Assembly: GCF_030908245.1 (NCBI RefSeq)
Contig: NZ_JAVFJJ010000009.1
Location: forward strand, 110,447-174,446
Direction of reading: 5' to 3'
DNA: 64,000 bases
From: Sinomonas sp. ASV322
Lineage (GTDB): Bacteria; Actinomycetota; Actinomycetes; Actinomycetales; Micrococcaceae
Both the position numbers and the translations under genes were made by a program. Shown piece after piece: positions 52,682 through 62,603 of the stretch (position 1 is its first letter; the number at the start of each line of letters is the position of its first letter). Below the pieces are notes generated by a model, which was not told the DNA's origin, ran no database searches, and was given only the letters and a program-made list of their open reading frames with translations.

Positions 52682-53520
52682 TCGCCGTCGGCCTTGTCGG
52701 ACATCCAGGCCTCTTCCTCTTCCTCGGCCGAGCCGTACATGCCGCCGCGCCGCTCCTCGGTCTCGCCCCGGACGCCGGCGAGCACGCGGTAGACGGCGTC
52801 CTCGGCCGTGTCCGTGATCTGAATGAGATCGAGGTCCTCGGGAGAAATCATTCCCTCGGCCAAGAGCGTCTCCTTGAGCCAATCAAGGAGCGGGCCCCAG
52901 AACCGCGAGCCGACGAGCACGATCGGGAACGACGTGACCTTCCCGGTCTGGACGAGAACCATGGCCTCGAAGAGCTCATCGAGCGTTCCGAGGCCGCCCG
53001 GCAGAACGACGAAGCCGTGGGCGTACTTGACGAACATCGTTTTGCGGGCGAAGAAGTACCGGAAGTTGATGCCGAGATCGACCCACGGGTTGAACCCGGT
53101 CTCGAACGGCAGCTCGATTCCCAGGCCAACCGAGGTCCCTGAGCCGTTGACGGCGCCCCGGTTGACCGCCTCCATCGAGCCGGGGCCCCCGCCCGTGATG
53201 ACGGCGACGCCCTCGCGCGCGAGCAGGCGCCCGATCTCGACGCCCATCTCGTAGTAGTCGCTGCCCTGCTTGGTGCGGGCCGAGCCGAAGATGCTGATCG
53301 CCGGGCCGAGTTCGGCGAGAGCGCCGAAGCCTTCGACGAATTCGCTCTGGATGCGCATGACCCGCCACGGATCCGTGTGGACGAAGCGCCCCGCGCCATG
53401 GGTGTCGAGGAGGTGCTGATCCGACGTCCCCTGGAGCGCTTGGCGTCGCCGCAGTTCGAGCGGTCCCTTTCGCCGGGAAGGGACGGAACGGTCGTCGCGG
53501 CGCGGTGATTCCGTGGTCAT
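52678..53520 (-). CDS. LOG-family (TIGR00730) nucleotide phosphoribohydrolase
   Basis: 280 residues. The LOG signature PGGLGTLDELFEA and VITGGGPGSMEAVNRGA are clear, with ISIFGSART before them. Members cleave nucleoside monophosphates to base and ribose phosphate; the M. tuberculosis homologue Rv1205 makes cytokinins. The older label lysine decarboxylase is a misnomer. It heads the three-gene LOG-DivIVA-mannosyltransferase operon, all joined by 4-nt overlaps. Confidence 0.92.
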   Translation of the reverse strand: MTTESPRRDDRSVPSRRKGPLELRRRQALQGTSDQHLLDTHGAGRFVHTDPWRVMRIQSEFVEGFGALAELGPAISIFGSARTKQGSDYYEMGVEIGRLLAREGVAVITGGGPGSMEAVNRGAVNGSGTSVGLGIELPFETGFNPWVDLGINFRYFFARKTMFVKYAHGFVVLPGGLGTLDELFEAMVLVQTGKVTSFPIVLVGSRFWGPLLDWLKETLLAEGMISPEDLDLIQITDTAEDAVYRVLAGVRGETEERRGGMYGSAEEEEEAWMSDKADGE

Positions 53521-53526
53521 GCTCCA

Positions 53527-53532
53527 AGGCTA
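53527..53532 (-). promoter_or_regulatory. -10 hexamer, leaderless promoter of the LOG operon
   Basis: TAGCCT on the minus strand, 6 nt before ATG 53520. Confidence 0.5.
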
Positions 53533-53601
53533 GCGGTCTCGACTGAATCACGATTGCCGCGCAGGGCGTTCGGTTCCCGAGCCCCCCACCGTAATCTCCG
53601 T

Positions 53602-53607
53602 TACATT
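53602..53607 (+). promoter_or_regulatory. -10 hexamer, leaderless promoter of the gluA-type operon
   Basis: TACATT, exactly 7 nt before ATG 53615. It makes ATG 53615 better than TTG 53606. Confidence 0.5.
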
Positions 53608-53614
53608 GAAACCT

Positions 53615-54370
<756 letters not shown>

Positions 54371-54430
54371 CCCTCATACCCCAGCACAATCCCATCCAGG
54401 GCCACGGCCCGCCGAGAAAGGAATGCTGAC

Positions 54431-55333
54431 ATGGCACTCTTCCGCACCAAGAAGGCCGCCATTGCCGCCGCGACGGCGGTGCTCGCACTCGCCCTGAGCG
54501 CGTGCGGCGGATCCGGAGGAGGTGGCGGCGGTTCGACCGAGTCGGGGGCCTCGGCGCCGTACACCGTCGCCTCCAACGTCTCGCTCACGGGCAGCCCGAC
54601 CTTCGACAAGATCAAGTCGGCGGGCAAGGTCCGCATCGGCGTCAAGCAGGACCAGCCGGGCCTCGGCTTCAAGGACGCCGCGACGGGCGAGTACTCCGGC
54701 TTCGACATCGAGATCGCGAAGTGGGTTGCCGCCTCGCTCGGCTACTCGAAGGACAAGATCGAGTTCAAGCCGATCCCCTCGGCCAACCGTGAGTCCGCGA
54801 TCCAGAACGGCGACATCGACTACTACGTCGGCACCTACTCGATCACCGACAAGCGCAAGCAGCAGATCGACTTCGCCGGGCCCTACTTCATCACGGGCCA
54901 GGGTCTTCTCGTGAAGAAGAGCAACACGACGATCAACAGCGACAAGGATCTCGCGGGCAAGACCGTCTGCTCCGCGACCGGTTCGACGCCTCTCCAGAAC
55001 ATCACGAAGAACTACCCGGACACCAAGACGACCTCGTTCGAGACGTACTCGCTCTGCGTCGATGCGCTCAAGGACGGCCGGGCCGACGCGGTCACGACCG
55101 ATGAGGCCATCCTCATCGGCTACGCCGCCCAGGAGCCCGACGCCCTCAAGGTCGTCGGCAAGCCGTTCACGGTCGAGAAGTACGGCGTCGGCTTGCCGAA
55201 GGGCGACACCGCGCTGCGGAAGTTCATCAACGACATGTTCACGAACGGCAAGAGCACGTGGCAGAAGATCTACGACTCGACTCTCGGCAAGTCGGGGACG
55301 AAGGTCGAGCAGCCCGCCGTCGACAACTACTGA
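54431..55333 (+). CDS. gluB: Glutamate-type ABC transporter binding lipoprotein
   Basis: 300 residues. The lipoprotein signal peptide ends LALSAC, followed by a glycine-rich linker. IRIGVKQDQPGLGFKD-like opening, GFDIEIAKWVAASLGY, and DYYVGTYSITDKRKQQIDFA are SBP family 3 motifs. An AAAGGA ribosome binding site lies before ATG 54431. A strong hairpin follows the stop. Confidence 0.9.
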   Translation: MALFRTKKAAIAAATAVLALALSACGGSGGGGGGSTESGASAPYTVASNVSLTGSPTFDKIKSAGKVRIGVKQDQPGLGFKDAATGEYSGFDIEIAKWVAASLGYSKDKIEFKPIPSANRESAIQNGDIDYYVGTYSITDKRKQQIDFAGPYFITGQGLLVKKSNTTINSDKDLAGKTVCSATGSTPLQNITKNYPDTKTTSFETYSLCVDALKDGRADAVTTDEAILIGYAAQEPDALKVVGKPFTVEKYGVGLPKGDTALRKFINDMFTNGKSTWQKIYDSTLGKSGTKVEQPAVDNY

Positions 55334-55341
55334 CAGGCGGT

Positions 55342-55374
55342 CGGCGGGCGGGACGCGAGGCGTCCCGCCCGCCG
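55342..55374 (+). terminator. Stem-loop between gluB and gluC
   Basis: Perfect 14-bp arms CGGCGGGCGGGACG (55342-55355) and CGTCCCGCCCGCCG (55361-55374) with a 5-nt loop. Inside the operon it could act as an attenuator or protect the 3' end of the gluB message, giving more binding protein than permease. Confidence 0.65.
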
Positions 55375-55402
55375 CGCGTTCGCCTCGAAAGAGAAGGCTG
55401 AA

Positions 55403-56050
55403 GTGAGCACTCTCCTCAACAACCTCGACGTCTTCACGACCGGATTCAGGAACACCATCATCCTGTTCCTCGTCTCGGGCCTCTTCGCCCTCATCCTGGG
55501 CACGATCATCGGAACCATGCGGGTCTCCCCCGTCCCGGCCATGCGCGGGTTCGGCACGCTGTACGTCAACGTGGTTCGCAACACGCCACTGACGCTTGTC
55601 TTGTTCTTCTTCGCCTTCGGCTACCCCAAGCTGGGCTTGCCCGAAATCGACTTCACGACCGCGGCGATCGTCGGCCTGAGCCTCTACACCGCGAGCTACG
55701 TGGCCGAGGTGCTTCGCTCGGGCATCAACACAGTGCCTGTTGGGCAGGCGGAGGCGGCGCGCGCGATCGGCCTGCCGTTCCTGCAGACGCTCACACTCGT
55801 GATCCTGCCCCAGGCCTTCCGGTCGGTGCTCCCCCCGCTCTTCAGCGTGCTCATCGCGCTCCTGAAGAACACGACTGTCGCCGCGGGCTTCTCCGTCGCT
55901 GAGGCCGGGTCGATTCGCGCCTTCCTCGCCGAACGCGGCGAGCCCGGCATGATCGTGCTCCTGTGGGTCGCGCTCATCTTCGTGATCCTCGTTCTGATCC
56001 TCGCGCAACTCCAGCGCTACTTCGAGAAGAAGTGGAAGGTGGCCCGATGA
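55403..56050 (+). CDS. gluC: Glutamate-type ABC transporter permease 1
   Basis: 215 residues with about five membrane segments. The EAA loop is QAEAARAIGLPFLQTLTLVI; NVVRNTPLTLVLFFFAFGY is typical. GTG 55403 is preceded by AAAGAGAAGG. It overlaps gluD by 4 nt. Confidence 0.9.
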   Translation: MSTLLNNLDVFTTGFRNTIILFLVSGLFALILGTIIGTMRVSPVPAMRGFGTLYVNVVRNTPLTLVLFFFAFGYPKLGLPEIDFTTAAIVGLSLYTASYVAEVLRSGINTVPVGQAEAARAIGLPFLQTLTLVILPQAFRSVLPPLFSVLIALLKNTTVAAGFSVAEAGSIRAFLAERGEPGMIVLLWVALIFVILVLILAQLQRYFEKKWKVAR

Positions 56051-56922
56051 GCTCCGTTCTCTACGACGCACCGGGGGCCAAGGCCCGCATCCGCCATCTC
56101 GTGCTTGGCGTCGCCACCTTCGTCGTCGTCGTCGCGATCATCGGATTCGTGATCTGGCGCTTAGCCGAGACCGGCCAGTTCACCGAGGCGAAGTGGAAGA
56201 TCTTCACGTTCCCGTTCGTGCAGCAGACGATCCTTCAGGCCGTCGGCGCAACGCTCTCCGCCTTCGCGGTGGCCGCGGCCGGGAGCCTCGTCCTCGGCTT
56301 GGCCTTGGCCGTCGGCCGTCTCTCGGACCGGGCATGGGTCTCGACCCCATTTCACTGGTTCACCGAACTGTTCCGCGCGATCCCCGTGCTCATCCTCATG
56401 ATGATGTTCTACTACGGACTCCCTCCGCTCCTCGGGCTGAAGTGGCCGCCGTACGTCGCGGTCGTCGTCGCCCTCGTCCTCTACAACGGCTCCGTGCTCG
56501 CCGAGGTCTTCCGCGCAGGCATCGAGGCCCTCCCTAAGGGACAGCGGGAAGCCGGGGTCGCGATCGGTCTCACGAAGTCGCAGGTCACGTCGATCATCCT
56601 GCTTCCGCAAGCGGTTCGGTCGATGCTGCCCGTGATCATCTCGCAGCTCGTCGTGACCCTCAAGGACACGGCCCTCGGCTTCATCGTGACGTACAACGAG
56701 ATCCTGTTCCAGGCCAAGTACTTCGGCTCACAGATCCAATACGGCTCCCCGATCGTGCCGTCTGCGATCGTCGCCGGCGTCCTCTACGTCGGGATGTGCC
56801 TCATCCTGTCCGGCCTCGCGAAGCTCGCCGAGCGCCAGCTCCGCCGGAGTCAACGGGTCGCCGGGCCGAAGAAGGGCGCACCCGCGCTCAACGCGGCTCA
56901 GGACGCCGCGACAACGATCTGA
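56047..56922 (+). CDS. gluD: Glutamate-type ABC transporter permease 2
   Basis: 291 residues, with an N-terminal helix (LVLGVATFVVVVAIIGFVIW) and about five more. ELFRAIPVLILMMMFYYGLP and the EAA loop REAGVAIGLTKSQVTSIILL are conserved. The cytoplasmic tail is basic and alanine-rich. It ends the operon before the perfect 25-bp palindrome. Confidence 0.9.
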   Translation: MSSVLYDAPGAKARIRHLVLGVATFVVVVAIIGFVIWRLAETGQFTEAKWKIFTFPFVQQTILQAVGATLSAFAVAAAGSLVLGLALAVGRLSDRAWVSTPFHWFTELFRAIPVLILMMMFYYGLPPLLGLKWPPYVAVVVALVLYNGSVLAEVFRAGIEALPKGQREAGVAIGLTKSQVTSIILLPQAVRSMLPVIISQLVVTLKDTALGFIVTYNEILFQAKYFGSQIQYGSPIVPSAIVAGVLYVGMCLILSGLAKLAERQLRRSQRVAGPKKGAPALNAAQDAATTI

Positions 56923-56940
56923 GCCTCGACGCTCCCCAAC

Positions 56941-56993
56941 GTTCAGGGGTCAGCTCCTGTGGGTGTTCCACCCACAGGAGCTGACCCCTGAAC
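56941..56993. repeat. Perfect 25-bp palindromic hairpin (repeat element/terminator)
   Basis: Arms at 56941-56965 and 56969-56993 are exact complements around a TTC loop. They begin GTTCAGGGGTCAG and end CTGACCCCTGAAC. It lies between convergent gluD and dapE. A decayed relative at 34981 shows it belongs to a dispersed family, not only a terminator. Confidence 0.9.
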
Positions 56994-57016
56994 GGATTAA
57001 GTGACCCTCGAAAGAA

Positions 57017-58162
57017 CTAAGACACCAGCCAGTCGCGCAGCGCGCGGAAGCACGCGCGCACATCGTCGGGCTCGACGCGCTCGTCGTCCTTGTGGGCGAG
57101 GAGCGCGTCGCCGGGGCCGAAGTTCACGGCCGGCACCCCGAGCTCGCTGAAGCGCGCGACGTCGGTCCAGCCATATTTGGGCTTGGGCTCCTGGCCGACG
57201 ACGGCGACGAAGGCCGCCGCGGCTGGGTGTGTGAGGCCCGGCCGTGCGCCCGGCGCACCGTCCGTCCGGACGACGTCGAAGCCGTCGAGCAGCGCGCGCA
57301 CCTGGGCCTCGGCCTCGTCGAGGCTCTTGTCCGGGGCGAAGCGGTAGTTGATCTCGACCGTGCAGCGGTCCGGTATGACGTTCCCCGCCGTGCCGCCCGA
57401 GATCCTGACCGCGTTGAGGCTCTCGCGGTAGTCGAGGCCGTCCACGCGCACGGTCGCGGGCTCGTACGCGGCGAGCCGGGCGAGGATGGGCGCGGCGGCA
57501 TGGATCGCGTTCTTGCCCATCCACGCACGCGCCGAATGCGCTGCCTCCCCGAGCGTCGTCGCCTCGACGCGCAGCGTGCCGTTGCACCCGCCCTCGACCG
57601 TGCCGCCCGTCGGCTCGAGAAGGATCGCGAAGTCCGCGGCGAGCAGCTCGGGGGCCGTGCGCACGAGCCTCAGGAGCCCGCTCTTGGAGGCCTCGACCTC
57701 CTCGTGGTCGTAGAAGACGAAGGTGACGTCGCGCGCCGGGCGGGCGGCGCCGTCGTCGTTCGCTTGTCCGCCGAAGAGCATGCCGGCGAGCGCGAGCTGG
57801 ACCGCGACGCCGCCCTTCATGTCCGTCGCGCCACGGCCCCACAGCGTCCCCTGCCCCGGCTCGCCGTCCCACGACGACGGGACGGTGCCGCGCGCACCGT
57901 CCGTCGCGGGCAGCGGGACGGTGTCGAGGTGCCCCGCGAGGATCACGCGTTCGGCGAGGCCGAATTCGGAGCGGGCGACGACGGCGTCCCCCTTGCGGGT
58001 GACGACGAGCCCCGGGAGGGTGCGCAGGGCCGCTTCGACGGCGTCGGCAATCGCCCGCTCGGTTCCCGAGACGCTCGGGATGTCGAGGAGATCGGCGGTG
58101 AGAACAGCCACGTCGCGGGTCAGGTCAAGCGTCACGGTGGGAACCTCGTCAACGGGCGTCAT
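57017..58162 (-). CDS. dapE: Succinyl-diaminopimelate desuccinylase
   Basis: Removes succinate from N-succinyl-LL-diaminopimelate on the way to lysine and peptidoglycan; 381 residues. Metal ligands are in [18 protein letters not shown] and [25 protein letters not shown] is the dimer-domain motif. ATG 58162 has TATGAT 7 nt upstream; the frame is open far upstream across dapD, but that is antisense and not conserved. It is divergent from dapD. Confidence 0.93.
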   Translation of the reverse strand: MTPVDEVPTVTLDLTRDVAVLTADLLDIPSVSGTERAIADAVEAALRTLPGLVVTRKGDAVVARSEFGLAERVILAGHLDTVPLPATDGARGTVPSSWDGEPGQGTLWGRGATDMKGGVAVQLALAGMLFGGQANDDGAARPARDVTFVFYDHEEVEASKSGLLRLVRTAPELLAADFAILLEPTGGTVEGGCNGTLRVEATTLGEAAHSARAWMGKNAIHAAAPILARLAAYEPATVRVDGLDYRESLNAVRISGGTAGNVIPDRCTVEINYRFAPDKSLDEAEAQVRALLDGFDVVRTDGAPGARPGLTHPAAAAFVAVVGQEPKPKYGWTDVARFSELGVPAVNFGPGDALLAHKDDERVEPDDVRACFRALRDWLVS

Positions 58163-58169
58163 TTCACCG

Positions 58170-58175
58170 ATCATA
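58170..58175 (-). promoter_or_regulatory. -10 hexamer, leaderless promoter of dapE
   Basis: TATGAT on the minus strand, exactly 7 nt before ATG 58162; it selects this start over ATG 58174. Confidence 0.6.
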
Positions 58176-58230
58176 GTCCGGGTGCGAATACACTTCCCGG
58201 CGCGAGTTCGGCCCGATTGTCGCGCCTCGC

Positions 58231-58236
58231 TAAACT
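58231..58236 (+). promoter_or_regulatory. -10 hexamer, leaderless promoter of dapD
   Basis: TAAACT, exactly 7 nt before ATG 58244. Confidence 0.6.
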
Positions 58237-58243
58237 TGACGGC

Positions 58244-59263
58244 ATGACTGAATCCTCCGCCGCACCCCGCGCTGCCCACGGCTTCGGCCTCGCCACGATC
58301 GCTGTCGCAGCAGGGGCCGACGGGGCCGAAGAGGCCACCGTCCTCGACGTTTGGTTCCCGGCCCCGGCGCTCGGGACGGCCGCAGAGCATCTGAGCGACG
58401 AGGCGGTCGTCGATGCCGCCCCGGCCGAGCTCGTGGCGGCAGCCGAGGGCGGCCAGGACGCCGAGCGCGGCACCCAGCTCAAGGTCGTCTTCGTGCAGAT
58501 CGACCTCGACGAGGCCCCGGCGGACACGGCCGATGTCTATCTGCGCCTCCACCTCCTCTCGCACCGGCTCGTCCAGCCCAACACGATCAACCTCGACGGG
58601 ATCTTCGGCAAGCTGCCGAACATCGTGTGGACGAACTTCGGCCCATGCCTTCCCGCCGGGTTCGAGGCGACCCGCGCGAAGCTCCGCCGCCGCGGGCCCG
58701 TGACCGTGTACGGCGTGGACAAGTTCCCGCGCATGGTCGACTACGTCGTCCCGACGGGCGTCCGCATCGCCGACGCCGACCGCGTGCGGCTCGGCGCGCA
58801 CCTGGCCGACGGCACGACCGTCATGCATGAGGGCTTCGTGAACTACAACGCGGGCACGCTCGGCACATCCATGGTCGAGGGCCGCATCTCGGCTGGCGTC
58901 GTCGTCGGCGACGGCAGCGACGTCGGCGGCGGCGCGTCCATCATGGGCACGCTCTCGGGCGGCGGCAAGGAGCGCATCGCCCTCGGCGAGCGCGTCCTGC
59001 TCGGCGCCAACTCGGGCGTCGGCATCTCCATCGGCGACGACTCCGTGGTGGAGGCGGGCCTCTACGTGACGGCCGGAACGCGCGTGCGGATCAGCGGCTT
59101 CAAGGACGAGTTCGGCGAGGATGCCGAGAAGGTCGTCAAGGCCGTCGAGCTCTCGGGCCAGCCGAACCTCCTGTTCCGCCGCAACTCGACGACCGGACAG
59201 GTCGAGGTGCTTGCGCGCCAGGGCCAGACGGTCGCCCTCAACGAGGCGCTGCACGCGAACTGA
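58244..59263 (+). CDS. dapD: Tetrahydrodipicolinate N-succinyltransferase (actinobacterial DapD)
   Basis: 339 residues. It transfers succinate from succinyl-CoA to tetrahydrodipicolinate. The C-terminal half shows left-handed beta-helix hexapeptide repeats ([40 protein letters not shown]), and [20 protein letters not shown] is the conserved active-site stretch. Together with dapE it places lysine synthesis on the succinylase branch. Confidence 0.94.
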   Translation: MTESSAAPRAAHGFGLATIAVAAGADGAEEATVLDVWFPAPALGTAAEHLSDEAVVDAAPAELVAAAEGGQDAERGTQLKVVFVQIDLDEAPADTADVYLRLHLLSHRLVQPNTINLDGIFGKLPNIVWTNFGPCLPAGFEATRAKLRRRGPVTVYGVDKFPRMVDYVVPTGVRIADADRVRLGAHLADGTTVMHEGFVNYNAGTLGTSMVEGRISAGVVVGDGSDVGGGASIMGTLSGGGKERIALGERVLLGANSGVGISIGDDSVVEAGLYVTAGTRVRISGFKDEFGEDAEKVVKAVELSGQPNLLFRRNSTTGQVEVLARQGQTVALNEALHAN

Positions 59264-59358
59264 CCGCAGCACGCTGACATGACGCAGTAGACCGACCGGT
59301 TGCCGACGCAGTGCCGGGCGCGGACGCGCCCGGCACGCGCACAGCAAGGAGCTAACGC

Positions 59359-60210
59359 ATGGCCATGGCCCGCACCGCGCGGCGCGCGCTCACGGTACTC
59401 GTGGCTCTCGTGCTGGCCGGGCTCGGGGTCTACATCGCGTCGATCGTGCTCAATCGGAACGAGGCCCCCGTCGTCGAGGGCTGTACCGCGCTGCTCAACG
59501 GGCAGAAGGAATCCCTCGCAACGGACCAGACCGCCAACGCGTCGCTCATCACCGCGATCGCCGTTCGCCGCGGATTGCCGGCCCGAGCGGCGACGATCGC
59601 GATCGCGACGTCGATGCAGGAAGCGAAGCTCCGCAATATCAACTACGGCGACCACGCCGGCCCGGACTCGCGCGGCCTCTTCCAGCAGCGGACCTCACAG
59701 GGCTGGGGCACTGAGTCCCAGCTCATGGACCCCGTGTACGCGACGAACGCGTTCTACGACGCCCTCGTGAAAGTGTCCGGCTACGAGACACTGTCCATCA
59801 CGGATGCGGCCCAGCGCGTGCAGCGTTCGGCCTACCCCGAGGCCTACTCGCAGCACGAGGACCTCGGGCGGGGCTTCGCGTCAGCGCTCACCGGCAACTC
59901 CCAGGGGGCGCTCGACTGCACGCTCCGCAAGCCCGACGCCGCGGGTGATCCGGCCGCGGTCCGCGCCGCGCTCAACCAGGCCTACGGCACCACGCCGCCG
60001 CTCGTCGTCGCGGGCGCGACCGTCACTGCACAGGCCGACGGGCCCCTCGCGTGGTCAGTTGCACAGTGGGCTGTCGCGAACGCCAAGGGACTCGCGGTCA
60101 CGCGCGTCGAGGTCGGCGGGCAGGCCTGGACGCGCGACGGCAACAAGGGCTGGGCAGACGCTCAGACTCAGCCCGGCGTCGTCGTCATCCGCTTGGCGAC
60201 CGGGCCGTAG
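59359..60210 (+). CDS. Exported lysozyme-fold (transglycosylase-like) protein
   Basis: 283 residues with one N-terminal membrane helix or signal anchor (LTVLVALVLAGLGVYIASIV). The domain ATSMQEAKLRNINYGDHAGP through RGLFQQRTSQGWG resembles actinobacterial lysozyme-like proteins, with Glu in MQEA as the possible catalytic acid. The older label heavy-metal transporter has no support here. GCTAACGC-type spacing and AAGGAG precede ATG 59359. Its substrate is probably cell-wall glycan (inference). Confidence 0.75.
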   Translation: MAMARTARRALTVLVALVLAGLGVYIASIVLNRNEAPVVEGCTALLNGQKESLATDQTANASLITAIAVRRGLPARAATIAIATSMQEAKLRNINYGDHAGPDSRGLFQQRTSQGWGTESQLMDPVYATNAFYDALVKVSGYETLSITDAAQRVQRSAYPEAYSQHEDLGRGFASALTGNSQGALDCTLRKPDAAGDPAAVRAALNQAYGTTPPLVVAGATVTAQADGPLAWSVAQWAVANAKGLAVTRVEVGGQAWTRDGNKGWADAQTQPGVVVIRLATGP

Positions 60211-60232
60211 TCGGCGGGTCTCGCCGGGCTCG

Positions 60233-60844
60233 TCAGACGAGTATCGCGAGGACGGGCTCGAGGTAGCTGCGGAACGTTTCAGGATCCTCCATGAGCGATT
60301 GGCTCATAATGACCTTGTCCGTGTTGACGAGCCACGCGCGGTCTTCTGCGAGGGGCAGCTCGATGATCGTGAGACTGAAGTCCTTCGCCTCCGGGCCAAC
60401 CTCGAGCTGGCAGCTCGCGACCATCTCCTCGAGCATGCGGGACATGCCGCGGGTCTCGCGAATCGTCTCCAGCCGTTCATACTCGGCCCGTCGCTCGCGT
60501 GCCCACGTGAACGCCGAGCCGAAGTGCGCCTGGAGCGAGCGCTGAAGGGCGGGTGCCTCGCTGAAGGCCGCGAACTCGGGCGGCGCGACTTCCGGGACCT
60601 TGTCCGGATCGCCTTCGATGAGGCGCGCCCACCAGGCCTCCCATTCGCGCCGCAGCGCACCGACCCCGCCCACATGCTGGGTGAGCTGGTGATGGTCGGA
60701 CTCTCGGACCCTCGGATGGGCGGGGGCGACGGGCGGGAGCCCCGCTCCGGTCAGGCCCGCGTTGTCCTTGAGGTAGAGGGCAACAAGCATGGGGCCGGAC
60801 GTATCCGTTGTGATGGTCCATCCCGGCCCACGTGTCTGGTGCAT
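60233..60844 (-). CDS. Hypothetical protein
   Basis: 203 residues, soluble and acidic, not recognised. It contains LTQHVGGVGALRREWEAWWA and SLTIIELPLAEDRAWLVNTD. ATG 60844 has a GAGGAGCC box upstream; the frame continues upstream into the TetR gene on another frame and is not used. It lies between a cell-wall protein gene (convergent) and TetR (same strand). No function is suggested. Confidence 0.75.
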   Translation of the reverse strand: MHQTRGPGWTITTDTSGPMLVALYLKDNAGLTGAGLPPVAPAHPRVRESDHHQLTQHVGGVGALRREWEAWWARLIEGDPDKVPEVAPPEFAAFSEAPALQRSLQAHFGSAFTWARERRAEYERLETIRETRGMSRMLEEMVASCQLEVGPEAKDFSLTIIELPLAEDRAWLVNTDKVIMSQSLMEDPETFRSYLEPVLAILV

Positions 60845-60890
60845 AGTGTGGCTCCTCGCGCCCAGCCTGCACCTTCCAGTGTATTCCCGG

Positions 60891-61463
60891 TCAGGAAATC
60901 GGAACCCGGCCAAGCGTCGCCGCCTGGGCGACCACGACGGCGAGGCACAGGTCCGCGTCGAGCCATCGCCCGTGGACCAGGGCGTGCAGGGCGAGCCCTT
61001 CGACGGTCGCGAGGAGGCGCTCGGCCTCGGCCACGAGCTCGTGGGGCTCGACGTCCGGGAGGGCCGCGCGGACTGAACGGCCGACGACGGCGGCAACCCT
61101 CGCGTGCGCGGCGTCCGCAACCGGGAGGAGGGCCGCGTCCGTGCGCGCCGCGAGGCGGAAGGCCGTGAGCACGCACAGGTCGACGGCGCGCGCCTCGTCG
61201 AGCGGGAGGAGCTGGCACAGCTGCGCTACAAGATCGGCCTCAGCCTCGACGCGCCCCGCCACATCGTCCGCGACTGCCTCGAGGGCGTGGACTCGCAGCT
61301 CCTCGGCGGTGTCGAAGTAGTGCCGGACGGACCCGACGACAAGGCCGGCTTCCGCGGCCACCTCACGGAGCGAGACGCGGGCGAGGCCGTCTGCGGCGAC
61401 AATCCGCTTGACGGCCTCGACAATCTCACGACGGCGCGCGGCCGCGTCGACGAATCTGGGCAC
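60891..61463 (-). CDS. TetR-family transcriptional regulator
   Basis: 190 residues. The helix-turn-helix is RRREIVEAVKRIVAADGLAR through AAEAGLVVGSVRHYFDTAEE. The C-terminal part is rich in Ala/Leu/Val as usual for the ligand domain. GTG 61463 starts it. A 14-bp palindrome lies 25 bp upstream. It may control itself and the hypothetical gene downstream. Confidence 0.9.
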   Translation of the reverse strand: MPRFVDAAARRREIVEAVKRIVAADGLARVSLREVAAEAGLVVGSVRHYFDTAEELRVHALEAVADDVAGRVEAEADLVAQLCQLLPLDEARAVDLCVLTAFRLAARTDAALLPVADAAHARVAAVVGRSVRAALPDVEPHELVAEAERLLATVEGLALHALVHGRWLDADLCLAVVVAQAATLGRVPIS

Positions 61464-61487
61464 GTGTCCTGTCTAGCACAGCTTCGA

Positions 61488-61501
61488 AGCACAGATGTGC
61501 T
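61488..61501. promoter_or_regulatory. Palindrome upstream of TetR, operator candidate
   Basis: AGCACA-GA-TGTGCT, perfect 6-bp arms with a 2-bp centre, between the divergent TetR and galE genes. Confidence 0.45.
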
Positions 61502-61541
61502 GCCACGCACCACCGAGGCCTGCGCGTCGAGTGCCGCCCCG

Positions 61542-61547
61542 TAGGAT
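61542..61547 (+). promoter_or_regulatory. -10 hexamer, leaderless promoter of galE
   Basis: TAGGAT, exactly 7 nt before ATG 61555. Confidence 0.6.
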
Positions 61548-61554
61548 GGTTCCC

Positions 61555-62571
61555 ATGCGCATCCTCGTGACCGGCGGCACCGGCTACATCGGCTCCCACA
61601 CCGTCCTGACGCTCCTGGAGGCGGGGCACGAGGTGGTCGTGGTGGACAATCTGGCGAACTCGAGCGAGGAGGCCCTGATCCGCGTGGGCGAGCTCGCGGG
61701 CCGGCAGGCGGCGTTCGTGGAGGCGGACATCACCGACGAGGCGGCGCTGGACGCTGTGTTCGCCGCGCACTCCCCCGAGGCCGTGATCCACTTCGCCGGG
61801 CTCAAGGCCGTCGGGGAGTCCGCGGGCATCCCGCTGGAGTACTACTACAACAACGTCGCCGGGACCATCTCGCTCCTGCGCTCGATGGAGCGCCACGGCG
61901 TGCGCACGATCGTCTTCTCCTCCTCCGCGACCGTCTACGGCGAGCACAACCCGAGCCCGTACGTCGAGAAGATGGAGATCGGGGCCATGAACCCCTACGG
62001 GCGCACGAAGGAGCAGATCGAGGACATCCTCTCCGACCTCGGCGCCTCCGACCCGCGCTGGCGCATCGCGCTGCTGCGCTACTTCAACCCGGTCGGCGCG
62101 CACCCCTCGGGCCGGATCGGGGAGGACCCCCAGGGCATCCCGAACAACCTCGTCCCGTTCATCGCCCAGGTCGCGGTCGGCCGCCGCGAGAAGCTCATGG
62201 TCTTCGGCGGGGACTACGAGACCCCGGACGGGACGTGCCTGCGCGACTTCATCCACGTCGTCGACCTCGCCGAAGGCCACGCCGCCGCCCTGCGCTACCT
62301 CGAGGAGCACGCGGGCGTGCACCGGTGGAACCTCGGCTCCGGCCGGGGCACTTCGGTGCTCGAGATGCTCCACGCGTTCGAGGCCGCCGTCGGCGCCCCG
62401 ATCCCCTACGAGATCACCGCCCGCCGCGCCGGGGACCTCCCCGCGTTCTGGGCCGACCCGTCCTCCGCCTTGGCCGACCTCGGCTGGTCCACCACCAAGA
62501 CCGTGGCACAGATGTGCCAGGACCACTGGCGCTGGCAGAAGAACAACCCCCTCGGCTACCAGAGCAGCTGA
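61555..62571 (+). CDS. galE: UDP-glucose 4-epimerase
   Basis: Interconverts UDP-glucose and UDP-galactose; 338 residues of the extended SDR type. RILVTGGTGYIGSHTVLTLL binds NAD. FSSSATVYG holds the catalytic Ser, and NPYGRTKEQIEDIL the Tyr-x3-Lys. LRYFNPVGAHPSGRIGEDP is also typical. No other galactose gene is adjacent. A hairpin and then an IS110-type transposase follow. Confidence 0.95.
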   Translation: MRILVTGGTGYIGSHTVLTLLEAGHEVVVVDNLANSSEEALIRVGELAGRQAAFVEADITDEAALDAVFAAHSPEAVIHFAGLKAVGESAGIPLEYYYNNVAGTISLLRSMERHGVRTIVFSSSATVYGEHNPSPYVEKMEIGAMNPYGRTKEQIEDILSDLGASDPRWRIALLRYFNPVGAHPSGRIGEDPQGIPNNLVPFIAQVAVGRREKLMVFGGDYETPDGTCLRDFIHVVDLAEGHAAALRYLEEHAGVHRWNLGSGRGTSVLEMLHAFEAAVGAPIPYEITARRAGDLPAFWADPSSALADLGWSTTKTVAQMCQDHWRWQKNNPLGYQSS

Positions 62572-62603
62572 TATGGAGTAGTCCGCTGTCAAGTGGGCAT
62601 GGC

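Noticed and set aside
58163..59347. Upstream extension of the dapE frame across dapD
   Set aside because: Antisense to dapD. The family N-terminus and the leaderless -10 both point to ATG 58162.
59359..60210. Heavy-metal transporter
   Set aside because: Only one N-terminal membrane segment and a lysozyme-like domain are present; nothing supports transport.
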